Shown here one piece after another: positions 18,557-28,743 of a stretch of 33,405 nucleotides of DNA. Below the pieces are notes generated by a model. The model had not been told where the DNA came from. It was given only the letters and a program-made list of their open reading frames with translations, and made no database searches. A program made the translations under genes and the position numbers. The first letter of the stretch is position 1, and the number at the start of each line of letters is the position of its first letter. Source of the DNA: Cytophagales bacterium (GTDB lineage: Bacteria; Bacteroidota; Bacteroidia; Cytophagales; UBA9547); the NCBI GenBank assembly GCA_004294265.1, contig REAG01000123.1, positions 1-33,405 on the forward strand, read 5' to 3'.

Positions 18557-21500
18557 TTAAAATGTGAATTGTAAACCAACAGAATAAGTGCGTGGTTGAG
18601 GATAAGAACCTCTGTCGTAACCAGCAACTTGAGAAGAAATGACATCTCTTCCATTTGCATCTTTACCTAAGTTAGCTAATTCTGGATCAAAACCTTTGTA
18701 AGCGGTTAAAGTTATTAAATTTTGAGCTTGAATATAAAAACGTAATGAAATTTGATCATCCGTTTTAAACATTTTAGTTAGTAATTTAGCAGGAATACTA
18801 TACCCAATTTGAATGTTTTTAAGCCTTACAAAACTTCCATCTTCAACCCACCTTGATGAAGGTCTAGAATTTTGAGCAGGATCTTTAGTGTAAGCCAAAG
18901 GCATATTTGTTGGTTTAGCCCTTGTAGATCTGTCAAGGACAGATACCAATTGATTTTTATCTTGAGGTCCCCCACCATTATCCATAGCCTCTAAACCTTT
19001 TCTTTGGTTATTATAAATTTCTTGACCAAAAGAACCTTGTAAAAATAGTTTGAAATCAAAACCTTTATAGGATGCATCAGCAGAAAATCCAAAATTCATA
19101 AAAGGAATAGGATTGCCAATGTTTACTCTATCTTTACTATCTAAAACACCATCATTGTTAACATCTTTAAACTTTGCATCCCCAACACCTTTTTTAACAT
19201 TTACTCCTAAATCAGCTAAACCACCACCTGCAATTGTTTGATTTCCTACATAGGAATCAGCTTCAGACTGAGTTTGAATTACTCCATCATATACATAACC
19301 TCTAAAGTAAGAAACTGGTTCATTAACCTCTATATAAGAAACACCATTAAAATCAAATATTGGCTGACCTGGTTTGTCAGTAGCTAATGCGGTAACTTTA
19401 TTTGAAATAAAAGATACATTTGGGCCAAGAGAATATTTGAATTCTCTACTTTCATTTCTGTATAAAATTGCAATTTCTAAACCTTTATTTGAAATTGAAC
19501 CAATATTAGTAAAATAACTTACCCTTTCGTAGTAAGGAGCATCAGTTGCACCAGAAAGCGCAGGTATTGAAACTGGCACCAACATATCGTAAGAATTTTT
19601 CATGTAAGCATCAATATTTAATAGAACCCGGTTTTTATAAATACCTACATCAACACCAGCATTAAACTGTTGTGCAGACTCCCATTTTAAGTTTGGATTA
19701 GCCAAACCTCGGGTTGGTGCTATTCCAGGATATACCGTATTTCCAAGTGAATACCTAATAATATCTGTACTTATAACTTGAGCGTATCTAAAGTTTCCAA
19801 TTTCCTGATTTCCAGTTAAACCCCAGCCTACCCTTAATTTTAATTCTGAAATTATTTTGATATTTTCCATAAATTTCATATTTGAGATTCTCCAACCAAG
19901 AGAAATTGATGGGAAAAAACCATATTTAAAGTCATTAGCAAATCGGGAAGAACCGTCATATCTAGCATTGATTGTAGCCATGTAAGTGTTTTTGTAAGCG
20001 TAATTTATACGACCTAAAAAACCATACAAGCCATTTTCGAGAATTTTTCCGTCTGGTCTTAAATACACACTTGATTGAGTTGCACCAATGGTATATAATC
20101 CTTGAGGAAAATCTTGTGCAGTAGCAACTAAAGTTTTATTTCTAAAATATTGTGCATCCATACCTACAGTTACACCTAGGTCATGATCATTGGCGAAAGA
20201 TTTGTTATACATAAGCAAATGATTAACTACGTTTGAAAAATTAGTTCTTTCGGTTTGAGTTACTTCAGTTCTATCAATTCTATCAGCAGATAGTCCCCCC
20301 TCAAATTTATCCCTAATAGCTTGTTTTGATTCTGTAAAAATATCTACACCAAAACTTGAACGCCATTTCAATCCTTCAATAGCTTTAATTCCTAATGCTT
20401 TAGAAATATCTATTTCAGCATATACATTTCCAAAAATACGATATTTTTCTGTTAAATCTCTAATAAAAGTATTGGCAGCTACAGGATTTCTAAAATCATT
20501 ATTTCCAATAATCGTACTATTTTGTGCGTTTAGTCTCGAAAAAGCATTTGGTTGATTAATTAAAGGTAAACTAGGGTCATATACAGTAGAATAGGGCGTA
20601 ATTGAGTTTGCAGAAGTATATTCAGTATTATACACAGGCATTAATGGGCTTCCAGTAAGAGCACCGTCAGCAAAATCAATTCCTTTTTTACTAGTTTCAC
20701 GAGCAAAAGAAAGCGCCTCTCCCACTTTGAGCCATTTTTTTGGTATAATATCAGAATTTACTCTAAAAGTATATCTATCATATCCATTTCCTTTTTGAGT
20801 TCCTTGTTGATTAAAATAACCAAGACCAACAGCGTAATTTGCATTTTCGTTACCACCTGAAGCTCTGATATTGTAATTTTGAATAGTACCCGTTTGTAAT
20901 AATTGATCTAACCAGTTAGTGTTACCTTGTTTTGCAATAATAGCAGGATCTTTTGTTGTATAGGCTTGATTAACACCAGTTGCAGTTGCATCGCCAGAGT
21001 TTGTGTAAACATCTTTCATAAAGGCTTTATATTGGTCAGCATTTAAAACATCTAGTTTATTCCAAACATTTTGAATACCAGCCATTGCATCAAACTCAAT
21101 TCTCCCTTTACCGCTTTTTCCTCTTTTGGTAGTGATAATAACAACCCCATTAGAACCTCTTGAACCATAAATTGCAGTAGCTGCTGCATCTTTAAGTACC
21201 TCCATGCTTTCAAAATCGGCTGGATTGAAATTTGAAAGATTTCCTTCTGAAACATCTAAAGGTACACCATCAATCACATAAAGAGGTTGCGAACCATTAA
21301 TAGAGCCTACACCACGAATATTTACGGAAGATGCTGCTCCAGGAGCACCTGAAGTTTGTGTTACATTAACACCTGCTGCTCTCCCTTGCAATGCAGATGC
21401 TGCATCTACATTGATTGTTTGCTCCATAGATTTACGACTTACGGATACATTTGAACTTGTAACTTGAGATGTTTTGATAGTACCATATCCAATAGCTACT

Positions 21501-21868
21501 ACTGGAGGTATTTCAATGGCATCAGTTTGAAGGCTAATGTTAAATTCTGTTTTAGAACCATCAATTTTAATTATTTCATTTTTGTAGCCAAAAAATGAAA
21601 TTGAAATACTAGAATTTTCTGATACCTCTACATTTTTTAATATAAAGTTTCCATCATAATCTGTCGTAGTTCCTTTGGTTGTTCCTACCACAACAACAGT
21701 AGCTCCAACAACTGGGTCTCCTTTAGAAATACCCATACTTTTGTCATCTATACCTGATAAAACTGTACCTTTTATATCAACAGTTTTTTTTAATTGTTCT
21801 TGGGCAAAAGTTAGACTTGCTAGTAAAAGAAAAACAAATTTTAATTTTATAAAAACTTTTAATTTCAT
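18557..21868 (-). CDS. SusC/RagA family TonB-linked outer-membrane receptor
   Basis: Carboxypeptidase D-regulatory-like N-domain; ALQGRAAGVNVTQTSGAPGAASSVNIRGVGSINGSQPLYVIDGVPL; plug MEVLKDAAATAIYGSRGSNGVVIITTKRGK. Confidence 0.97.
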   Translation of the reverse strand: MKLKVFIKLKFVFLLLASLTFAQEQLKKTVDIKGTVLSGIDDKSMGISKGDPVVGATVVVVGTTKGTTTDYDGNFILKNVEVSENSSISISFFGYKNEIIKIDGSKTEFNISLQTDAIEIPPVVAIGYGTIKTSQVTSSNVSVSRKSMEQTINVDAASALQGRAAGVNVTQTSGAPGAASSVNIRGVGSINGSQPLYVIDGVPLDVSEGNLSNFNPADFESMEVLKDAAATAIYGSRGSNGVVIITTKRGKSGKGRIEFDAMAGIQNVWNKLDVLNADQYKAFMKDVYTNSGDATATGVNQAYTTKDPAIIAKQGNTNWLDQLLQTGTIQNYNIRASGGNENANYAVGLGYFNQQGTQKGNGYDRYTFRVNSDIIPKKWLKVGEALSFARETSKKGIDFADGALTGSPLMPVYNTEYTSANSITPYSTVYDPSLPLINQPNAFSRLNAQNSTIIGNNDFRNPVAANTFIRDLTEKYRIFGNVYAEIDISKALGIKAIEGLKWRSSFGVDIFTESKQAIRDKFEGGLSADRIDRTEVTQTERTNFSNVVNHLLMYNKSFANDHDLGVTVGMDAQYFRNKTLVATAQDFPQGLYTIGATQSSVYLRPDGKILENGLYGFLGRINYAYKNTYMATINARYDGSSRFANDFKYGFFPSISLGWRISNMKFMENIKIISELKLRVGWGLTGNQEIGNFRYAQVISTDIIRYSLGNTVYPGIAPTRGLANPNLKWESAQQFNAGVDVGIYKNRVLLNIDAYMKNSYDMLVPVSIPALSGATDAPYYERVSYFTNIGSISNKGLEIAILYRNESREFKYSLGPNVSFISNKVTALATDKPGQPIFDFNGVSYIEVNEPVSYFRGYVYDGVIQTQSEADSYVGNQTIAGGGLADLGVNVKKGVGDAKFKDVNNDGVLDSKDRVNIGNPIPFMNFGFSADASYKGFDFKLFLQGSFGQEIYNNQRKGLEAMDNGGGPQDKNQLVSVLDRSTRAKPTNMPLAYTKDPAQNSRPSSRWVEDGSFVRLKNIQIGYSIPAKLLTKMFKTDDQISLRFYIQAQNLITLTAYKGFDPELANLGKDANGRDVISSQVAGYDRGSYPQPRTYSVGLQFTF

Positions 21869-21985
21869 ATATTATTATTTTTAATGATTTATATATTTCA
21901 CAAAATTATGATAACTTTTCTAAAAAAAATAATATTTCCGAAAATATATTTTAATTAAAATAAAAAAAAATATTATTTCAAAAAC

Positions 21986-22018
21986 AAAAAGGTTGATAAT
22001 TCTATTATCAACCTTTTT
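21986..22018. terminator. Intrinsic terminator between the 1227-aa gene and SusC
   Basis: AAAAAGGTTGATAAT-TCT-ATTATCAACCTTTTT inverted repeat. Confidence 0.85.
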
Positions 22019-22038
22019 TGAATATTAATTAATATTAA

Positions 22039-25000
22039 TTAGTTTGTTATAACTATTTTCTTAGAAGTTGTTCCATATTTAGAACTGAACTTAGCAATAT
22101 ATATACCTGGTTCAAGATTTAAAATAGATTTTTTAGAATTTTGATTAAACTCTGTTTGATAAATGACAGAACCTTGAATGTTAGTAATTACAACAGAACC
22201 ACTCAAATTAGCAGTTAATGTAACCGTTCCTTCAGAAGGGTTTGGAGAAACATTAAAATTAACCAAATTTTGAATATTAGTTTCATTAATTTTAGATGTA
22301 GGACATGGTAGTAAATTATCTAAATTAACTACTTGATTAGTTATTGTAAATGTTCTTGTAAAAGAAAACAAATTAGGATTATCCATTAATTCTCCAACTA
22401 CAGTTACTGTACCAATGCTTGAACAGTTTTGAGCTTGGATATTAAGCTGAGATCCGTTATTTTTTTCCTGTATATCTATCTCCATAGTTGGGCTAGATTT
22501 GAATATTTTCCACTGTAATCTTTTTGATTCTTCATAAACATTTGAAGGAACAAATGAGGTTTTAAATTCCATTGTACCTAAAGGAGTTTCAATATTTGGA
22601 CTTAAAGATGGAGCTTCTTCAACTGATAGAGAAACACTTGTGGGTTTTCTATAATTTGTGTAACCGACTGTTAACTCTCTATTTGTAAGCGTATTACCAG
22701 AAAATGTTAATAAAACTAACGTATATTTAGGTACTGTTACAATCAATTTATTATTTACCACTACATTTTCAGAATCCAAAATTGTACCTTTTGAATCAAA
22801 ATTTGTTTCAGGTCTTAAGATATATTTTTTTCCAGAACTTGCAACAGGTGTAATGCCTGCAGGTAAATTTAATTGAACTTCAAAATCATGTTCAAAATCT
22901 TTACTTACTAATAAAACAACATATTTTCCATCTTTATGATAGGCATTCATAGAAACTGGATCAGGATCTTGACTTACGTTACCATCTGATTTCAATAATA
23001 CCTCTTTTGTTCGACCCGAAACACCCAAAATATTGGATTTAACAAATCTATTTAGAAGTTTCATTACATAATATCTAGGCATTTTTATAGTTCCCGATTG
23101 GAACAAACCCCATTGACTATCACCTAACGCGAAATTTAAAGGTGAAATTTGTCCTAATTTAAGAGATTGCATGTGGAAATCAGCCATTAAAATTGCTTGT
23201 CCAAATTTTTTATTGATAGTTTCACTACTCATGTCTGTTTCATAAAAAATAGAGGGCCTTAATTTTGGTTGTCTTGGATTTCCATTAACAGCAGCCGTTA
23301 AATCTATGTTCATTGTAAGTTTAAGACCTGCCAATTTTTTAAAAATCTGCTCTCTAGCATTTTTAAAATAATCTAATTCGCTTTTACCAACTTCGATTTC
23401 TTTAACATAACCTAAATTTCCACCTACATATCCTCCTAATGTATAACCATCAAGCCTGTCTGGTCCTGGAGAAAAGAACATATCTTCATGCAATTCTTTT
23501 GACCCATATTCAGTAGGATGTGGTTCTCTGCCAGAATAATACAATTTAATTCTTGTTGAATCAAAGCCTGGAATAGCTTTTGCTGCATTTGCTAATTCTC
23601 TTGCCCATAATGCATAAACTTTATAATCATTGAACCCTCCAGCATTGTGATCTACTCCTACCCCATTGCTAGTGCCTCCCCAAGGTTCGCATCCAAACTC
23701 AATGTAAACATTAGTAGTAGAATTATCATAAAGGGGTGGATTTATAAAACCTTCTTCTAACCTTCTAGCATATCCTAAATTATATTGTGGAAAACCTGCA
23801 ATTGTTTTTGTTCCTTGAATATAACCTATAAATCTTTGCATTGTATTCGTAGGATTGGCACGCCAATCAATTTCTGGATTATCATCAGTGCCTATGGCAA
23901 TTTCTGCATGTGCTTTTAAAAAAGTTGCAAATTTTATAAATTCTGAAAATGTAGCGGAATTTGGTCTATTTTTAGCTACCAATCCAGAACGACCAGAAAA
24001 AGAAACAAGATTAGCATCTAAAGAACCCCAACGAACCATACTGGGAGCTAAATCTGTGTGAATATCCAAAGTACTTCCTAGAAAATCATTTCTATTAAAT
24101 GCAGCACCGTTCAAACCAATACCTTCGCTTTTTCCTACATAATCCGTAGTAATATCCATAGCAACTTTTTTTACACCCGGAGAGTTTAATAAATGATCAA
24201 AGCCTAAAGTTGTAAATACCTGAGTTACACTTGGTAAAGATTCGTTTAAAGAACCATCCAAAGCTGTTACATAATATTCATGAACTGTATTGGGTTGGTA
24301 TGTTTTTAAAATTTGATTTGTTTTGCTTAAAATTCCTAAAGCACTTGTATTATATTTAATACCATCCACAAATAGGTTATATCCAAATATAGCAGACTCT
24401 ACATCAGTAGCTCCAGACCATGCAACATTGATACTCATATCTCCTAAGCCCAAAACTGTAAATGAATTTGGTGGTGTAGGTTTATTAGTTTCGGCAGTAT
24501 ATGTAGTTTCGTTTATTACGTTGCTTGGAAAAGACTCATTGCCATTTTTGTCAAAACAAGTATAAAAAATTGAGTAATTAGTAACCTCATCTAATCCTGA
24601 AAGAACGTAAGAAGTATTATTTTCTCCTTTCAATATTTTATTTAATTTACCATCAACATAAATTTTATATCCAAAAATTCCTGAATTTGACTCCTCGTCA
24701 GGATCAACAGCTTTTTTCCAAGTTATATATATTTTATTATTAGATTTTCTTAAAAAATTAAGTGTTTCAGTTAGAATAGGTTTTTTAAAATCAGAGTAAG
24801 GGGTTATTTGATTTCCTGACATAACAACTGGATTTGCCCCAGCAACACTTGGCGTGTTGTAAACACCATTACCAGAAACTGGAACAATATTTGGAGGATT
24901 TGTACCTAGATAAGCAACACTAATATCCCAAATATTATTATCATAAGCACTTCCAGATGCTAGAAAGCCATAAGTATTTCCACCTGATAAAGTAGTTACA

Positions 25001-25722
25001 AAGGATATTTTATTTGTTAAGCTAAGAACTTCAATTTCTTTTTGAAATCTACCATAGACATTAACAGGTAATATTTCGTTATTTTTATACAAATTCATTT
25101 GCACACCTTGTGGAGCATTTCCAACAAACAAATAATAACCAGTTGATGGTGGTGTATAATAACCTTTGAGTCTTGTAGTTATAGATATTCCATATTTTGA
25201 ACCATTTGGACCACCTTGAGTTAGGGGCAAACCTTTATAAATTCCATTTTCATCATCCTGCATATTGTTTGCAGATGTTGGAACAATAGTATCTAAAACC
25301 GACTCAGTAGTTAATGAGGGGAGATTATTTGTCCAAAAAACAATATCATAAATACTTAGCATACAACCTTTTCTATAAAAATCTCCTACATTAATTGTGA
25401 AAACTTTATCTGTTTGTGAACCATTATCGGCAGTTACAGTTAAATTAACAGAACCCGAATTTCCGAATTCTTTTACATTAATAATAGCCACTTTTTGAGG
25501 CGATGTATATTTTACACCTGTTACGCTCAAAATTGCATTATTAGAAGATGAGGCAGATATTGTGATTGCTCCAGAACCAGAAATTCCATTGACAATAATA
25601 TAACCATCGCCACTACCTATATTTAAATTATTTGATGTTACAGTACCAATCATAGGTTGTGCAAACAAATGAAAGGCTGAAAAAAGCCATATTGAAAGGA
25701 GAATTTGTAATTTAGTTTTCAT
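22039..25722 (-). CDS. Large secreted T9SS protein: fibronectin type III domains + putative clan GH-A-like (alpha/beta)8 glycosidase region + T9SS C-terminal domain
   Basis: 1227 aa; fn3-like NKIYITWKKAVDPDEESNSGIFGYKIYVDG...; TIM-barrel-like SMVRWGSLDANL, TTNVYIEFGCEPWGG, RPSIFYETDMSSETINKKFGQAILMADFHMQ; C-term VNFNVSPNPSEGTVTLTANLSG...LEPGIYIAKFSSKYGTTSKKIVITN. Confidence 0.7.
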   Translation of the reverse strand: MKTKLQILLSIWLFSAFHLFAQPMIGTVTSNNLNIGSGDGYIIVNGISGSGAITISASSSNNAILSVTGVKYTSPQKVAIINVKEFGNSGSVNLTVTADNGSQTDKVFTINVGDFYRKGCMLSIYDIVFWTNNLPSLTTESVLDTIVPTSANNMQDDENGIYKGLPLTQGGPNGSKYGISITTRLKGYYTPPSTGYYLFVGNAPQGVQMNLYKNNEILPVNVYGRFQKEIEVLSLTNKISFVTTLSGGNTYGFLASGSAYDNNIWDISVAYLGTNPPNIVPVSGNGVYNTPSVAGANPVVMSGNQITPYSDFKKPILTETLNFLRKSNNKIYITWKKAVDPDEESNSGIFGYKIYVDGKLNKILKGENNTSYVLSGLDEVTNYSIFYTCFDKNGNESFPSNVINETTYTAETNKPTPPNSFTVLGLGDMSINVAWSGATDVESAIFGYNLFVDGIKYNTSALGILSKTNQILKTYQPNTVHEYYVTALDGSLNESLPSVTQVFTTLGFDHLLNSPGVKKVAMDITTDYVGKSEGIGLNGAAFNRNDFLGSTLDIHTDLAPSMVRWGSLDANLVSFSGRSGLVAKNRPNSATFSEFIKFATFLKAHAEIAIGTDDNPEIDWRANPTNTMQRFIGYIQGTKTIAGFPQYNLGYARRLEEGFINPPLYDNSTTNVYIEFGCEPWGGTSNGVGVDHNAGGFNDYKVYALWARELANAAKAIPGFDSTRIKLYYSGREPHPTEYGSKELHEDMFFSPGPDRLDGYTLGGYVGGNLGYVKEIEVGKSELDYFKNAREQIFKKLAGLKLTMNIDLTAAVNGNPRQPKLRPSIFYETDMSSETINKKFGQAILMADFHMQSLKLGQISPLNFALGDSQWGLFQSGTIKMPRYYVMKLLNRFVKSNILGVSGRTKEVLLKSDGNVSQDPDPVSMNAYHKDGKYVVLLVSKDFEHDFEVQLNLPAGITPVASSGKKYILRPETNFDSKGTILDSENVVVNNKLIVTVPKYTLVLLTFSGNTLTNRELTVGYTNYRKPTSVSLSVEEAPSLSPNIETPLGTMEFKTSFVPSNVYEESKRLQWKIFKSSPTMEIDIQEKNNGSQLNIQAQNCSSIGTVTVVGELMDNPNLFSFTRTFTITNQVVNLDNLLPCPTSKINETNIQNLVNFNVSPNPSEGTVTLTANLSGSVVITNIQGSVIYQTEFNQNSKKSILNLEPGIYIAKFSSKYGTTSKKIVITN

Positions 25723-25757
25723 GAGAATAAAATTAAGTTAATTTATAAAGAATAATG

Positions 25758-25765
25758 CAAATATA
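25758..25765 (-). promoter_or_regulatory. TATATTTG -7 element (minus strand) upstream of the 1227-aa gene
   Basis: CAAATATA on + strand, 36 nt upstream of the minus-strand start; no well-spaced TTTG found. Confidence 0.4.
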
Positions 25766-26091
25766 TATAAATAAAATACAATAAAAAAAATATACTAAAA
25801 TATTTTTAAAAAAGTTTATGAGAAAAAAACCATTAATAATTTCTTATTAAAATTTTTGAAAATCTTTTATAGAAAAGAGCACTTAAATATTTCAAAAAAA
25901 AATGCCCCACCCCTAACCCAATTTCTGCTACGAAACCGCAGAATTCAGTAGGAGGTAATTGTCATAATTTTATTAAATATTACTAATGTATTTATTAATT
26001 AATTAATTAATTAATAAAAGTTAAAATACTTATCTGGGCTTATCTAATCTTGTACAAAAAGTCCACTAAATATTTACAATTATATTTTTAG

Positions 26092-26160
26092 AAAACCCCT
26101 TTCTTATTTCCCCTATGGGAAAAGTTTACAAGGTATTTATAAATATTTATTAGACTTTAG
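26092..26160. repeat. Dispersed element copy 2, with hairpin TTTCCC-CTAT-GGGAAA
   Basis: Aligned by eye with 1-69. Confidence 0.85.
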
Positions 26161-26191
26161 ATGAAAATAGCAAAAAAAGTTTACCTTTAAC

Positions 26192-26227
26192 AAAAAAGCC
26201 TTCAATAAAATTTATTGAAGGCTTTTT
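26192..26227 (-). terminator. Intrinsic terminator downstream of gltD
   Basis: AAAAAAGCCTTCAATAAA...TTTATTGAAGGCTTTTTT. Confidence 0.9.
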
Positions 26228-26230
26228 TAA

Positions 26231-27691
26231 TTAATAAACGCTGGATAAAATTCCTGTGTCTTTGGTTTCTAATTTGGAATCTCCCATGAGGTATTCGTCC
26301 AGTTTTCTAGCACATTCTCTGCCTTCAGAAATTGCCCACACAACCAAGGATTGTCCCCTACGCATATCGCCCGCAGAAAAAACTTTTGGGTTCAATGTTT
26401 GGTAATTATTAGTTTTTACATTGCCACGCTCATCATATTCTACACCTAAATCATTCAACATTCCTTCGTGTTGAGGATGCAAAAATCCAGCAGCAATCAA
26501 AGCTAATTCGCAATCAATAGTTTTTTCCGTACCCGGTCTTTCTACCATTTTTGGTTTACCGTTTTCCATTGCCCAATCCACTTCCACTATTTTTATGCCT
26601 TTCAAATTACCATTCTCATCGCCCACAAATTCTTTGGTATTGATTGCCCATTGGCGTTCGCAACCTTCTTCGTGCGATGAGGAAGTTCTTAAAATCATGG
26701 GCCAATTTGGCCAAGGCGTATTGGTGTTTTTGCCTTCTGGCGGTTTGCTCAAGAGTTCAATTTGCGTTACAGATTTTGCTCCATGTCTAATAGAAGTACC
26801 TACACAATCCGAGCCTGTATCTCCACCACCAATTACAAAAACATTTTTATTAGTGGCTTTCAAATCTTTAGTAACGGCTTTATTTGAAACCCGTCTATTT
26901 TGCTGAGGCAAAAATTCCATGGCAAAATAAACGCCATTCAATTCACGACCTTTAATAGTAACATCTCTAGGAATTGTAGAACCACCTGCCAAAACTACAG
27001 CATCGTAATCATTTAATATTTCTGATACTTTAATATCTTTTCCTACATTTGTTGAAGTTTTGAAAACAACGCCTTCTTCTCGCATCACATTTACTCTTCT
27101 TTCGATAACCCATTTTTCTAATTTGAAATCAGGGATTCCATATCGTAGCAACCCACCAACTTCATCATCTCTTTCAAAAACTGTTACAGAATGTCCTGCA
27201 TAATTTAATTGAGCAGCAGTAGCTAATCCAGCAGGTCCAGAACCTATTATAGCAATATTTTTACCAGTTCTTTCTGTAGGAATTCTTGGTTTTACTAAAT
27301 TATTTTTAAAAGCAGTTTCAATAATTGTTTTCTCGATTTGTTCTATCGTTACTGCTGGTTGGTTTATTCCCAAAACGCAAGATGCCTCGCAAGGTGCGGG
27401 ACAAATTCTACCTGTAAACTCAGGAAAATTATTGGTTGAAGTTAATATTTCATACGCTTCTTCCCAATTTTTTTGATACACCGCATCATTAAATTCAGGA
27501 ATAATATTACCTAGCGGACAGCCACTATGGCAAAAAGGAATGCCACAATTCATACATCTGCCCGATTGTTGGTTGGTTTGCTCATCCGACCAATCCGCAA
27601 CAAATTCTTTGTAATGCTCTGTTCGTGAACCTGGCTTTTCTTTGCCTGGCATTTCACGGGTTTTTTCTAGAAATCCGGTTGGTTTACCCAT
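26231..27691 (-). CDS. gltD: Glutamate synthase small (beta) subunit
   Basis: MNCGIPFCHSGCPLGNIIPEFND, GRICPAPCEASCVLGI, AIIGSGPAGLATAAQL, GGGDTGSDCVGTS. Confidence 0.95.
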   Translation of the reverse strand: MGKPTGFLEKTREMPGKEKPGSRTEHYKEFVADWSDEQTNQQSGRCMNCGIPFCHSGCPLGNIIPEFNDAVYQKNWEEAYEILTSTNNFPEFTGRICPAPCEASCVLGINQPAVTIEQIEKTIIETAFKNNLVKPRIPTERTGKNIAIIGSGPAGLATAAQLNYAGHSVTVFERDDEVGGLLRYGIPDFKLEKWVIERRVNVMREEGVVFKTSTNVGKDIKVSEILNDYDAVVLAGGSTIPRDVTIKGRELNGVYFAMEFLPQQNRRVSNKAVTKDLKATNKNVFVIGGGDTGSDCVGTSIRHGAKSVTQIELLSKPPEGKNTNTPWPNWPMILRTSSSHEEGCERQWAINTKEFVGDENGNLKGIKIVEVDWAMENGKPKMVERPGTEKTIDCELALIAAGFLHPQHEGMLNDLGVEYDERGNVKTNNYQTLNPKVFSAGDMRRGQSLVVWAISEGRECARKLDEYLMGDSKLETKDTGILSSVY

Positions 27692-28040
27692 TATAATAAA
27701 GATTTTATCAAGATTTTACTTAGTAATATTTTATTTATTTTAGTATAATTTATCAATTTTAAATTACTAAAAAGCTAATATATTTAATATTTTGATAATA
27801 TTAAATTCAATATTTTTGTTTAAATTTAAATCAATGTTAAAAAATACTTAAAATTGTATTTTAGATAGAAAAATTTATATAATTTTAATATATTTAATTT
27901 ATTTGTAATCAATATAAAAAATATTCACAGTACTACTTTAGAAATATTGATTTTTTTTAAAAAAATGTATATTTTAAAATAGTGAAATATTGAAAATCTA
28001 AAAAAAATAACAAACAATTTAAAAATTTCGCTTTTATAAA

Positions 28041-28694
28041 ATGAACATCCAAAAAAACATTATAAATATTAAAAACGCTTTATCAAATAGTTGTAAACTA
28101 ATTGTAGTAACAAAAACAAAGCCGATTGAGGTTTTAGAAAATGTTTATGCCACAAGCGAACGAGCTTTTGGAGAAAATAGAGTGCAAGAATTGGTTGAAA
28201 AATACGAAAAATTGCCAAAAGATATTCAATGGCATTTAATCGGACATTTGCAAAGTAATAAAGTTAAATATATTGCCCCTTTTATTTCTTGCATACATTC
28301 GGTGGAAAGCATGAATTTATTAGAAGAAATTAACAAACAAGCCTTAAAAAATAACCGCATTATTGAATGCTTATTGCAAATTTATATTGCCAAAGAAGAA
28401 ACTAAATTTGGACTTTCGGAAACTGAAGCTTTAGAAATTTTGAATTCCGAAAAAATAAACCTACTAAAAAATATCAAAATCATTGGACTAATGGGAATGG
28501 CTACCAATACAAACGATATTTCAATTGTTAAAAATGAATTTTCAAGATTAAAAACTTTTTTTGACTCTTTTCATTCCATAAAAAAAGAAAATATTGAAAT
28601 AAAAGAACTTTCAATGGGAATGAGCAACGATTATGCCCTTGCATCCGATTTGGGTAGCACTATGGTAAGGGTAGGAAGTGCTATTTTTACATAA
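28041..28694 (+). CDS. YggS-family pyridoxal-phosphate homeostasis protein
   Basis: LIVVTKTKP, AFGENRVQELVEKYE, WHLIGHLQSNKVKYIAPFISCIHSVES, LSMGMSNDYALASDLGSTMVRVGSAIF. Confidence 0.94.
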   Translation: MNIQKNIINIKNALSNSCKLIVVTKTKPIEVLENVYATSERAFGENRVQELVEKYEKLPKDIQWHLIGHLQSNKVKYIAPFISCIHSVESMNLLEEINKQALKNNRIIECLLQIYIAKEETKFGLSETEALEILNSEKINLLKNIKIIGLMGMATNTNDISIVKNEFSRLKTFFDSFHSIKKENIEIKELSMGMSNDYALASDLGSTMVRVGSAIFT

Positions 28695-28696
28695 AA

Positions 28697-28735
28697 AAAG
28701 GCAATAATTTACAAAAAATCATTGCCTTTTTTAAA
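28697..28735. terminator. Terminator between convergent genes (YggS-family and the small minus-strand ORF)
   Basis: AAAAAGGCAATAAT ... ATCATTGCCTTTTTT stem with T-tract. Confidence 0.75.
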
Positions 28736-28743
28736 AAAATATA

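Noticed and set aside
21052-21255. Same-strand alternative-frame ORF in SusC (also 32513-32713 in ctaB)
   Set aside because: Out-of-frame within well-supported CDSs; no independent evidence.
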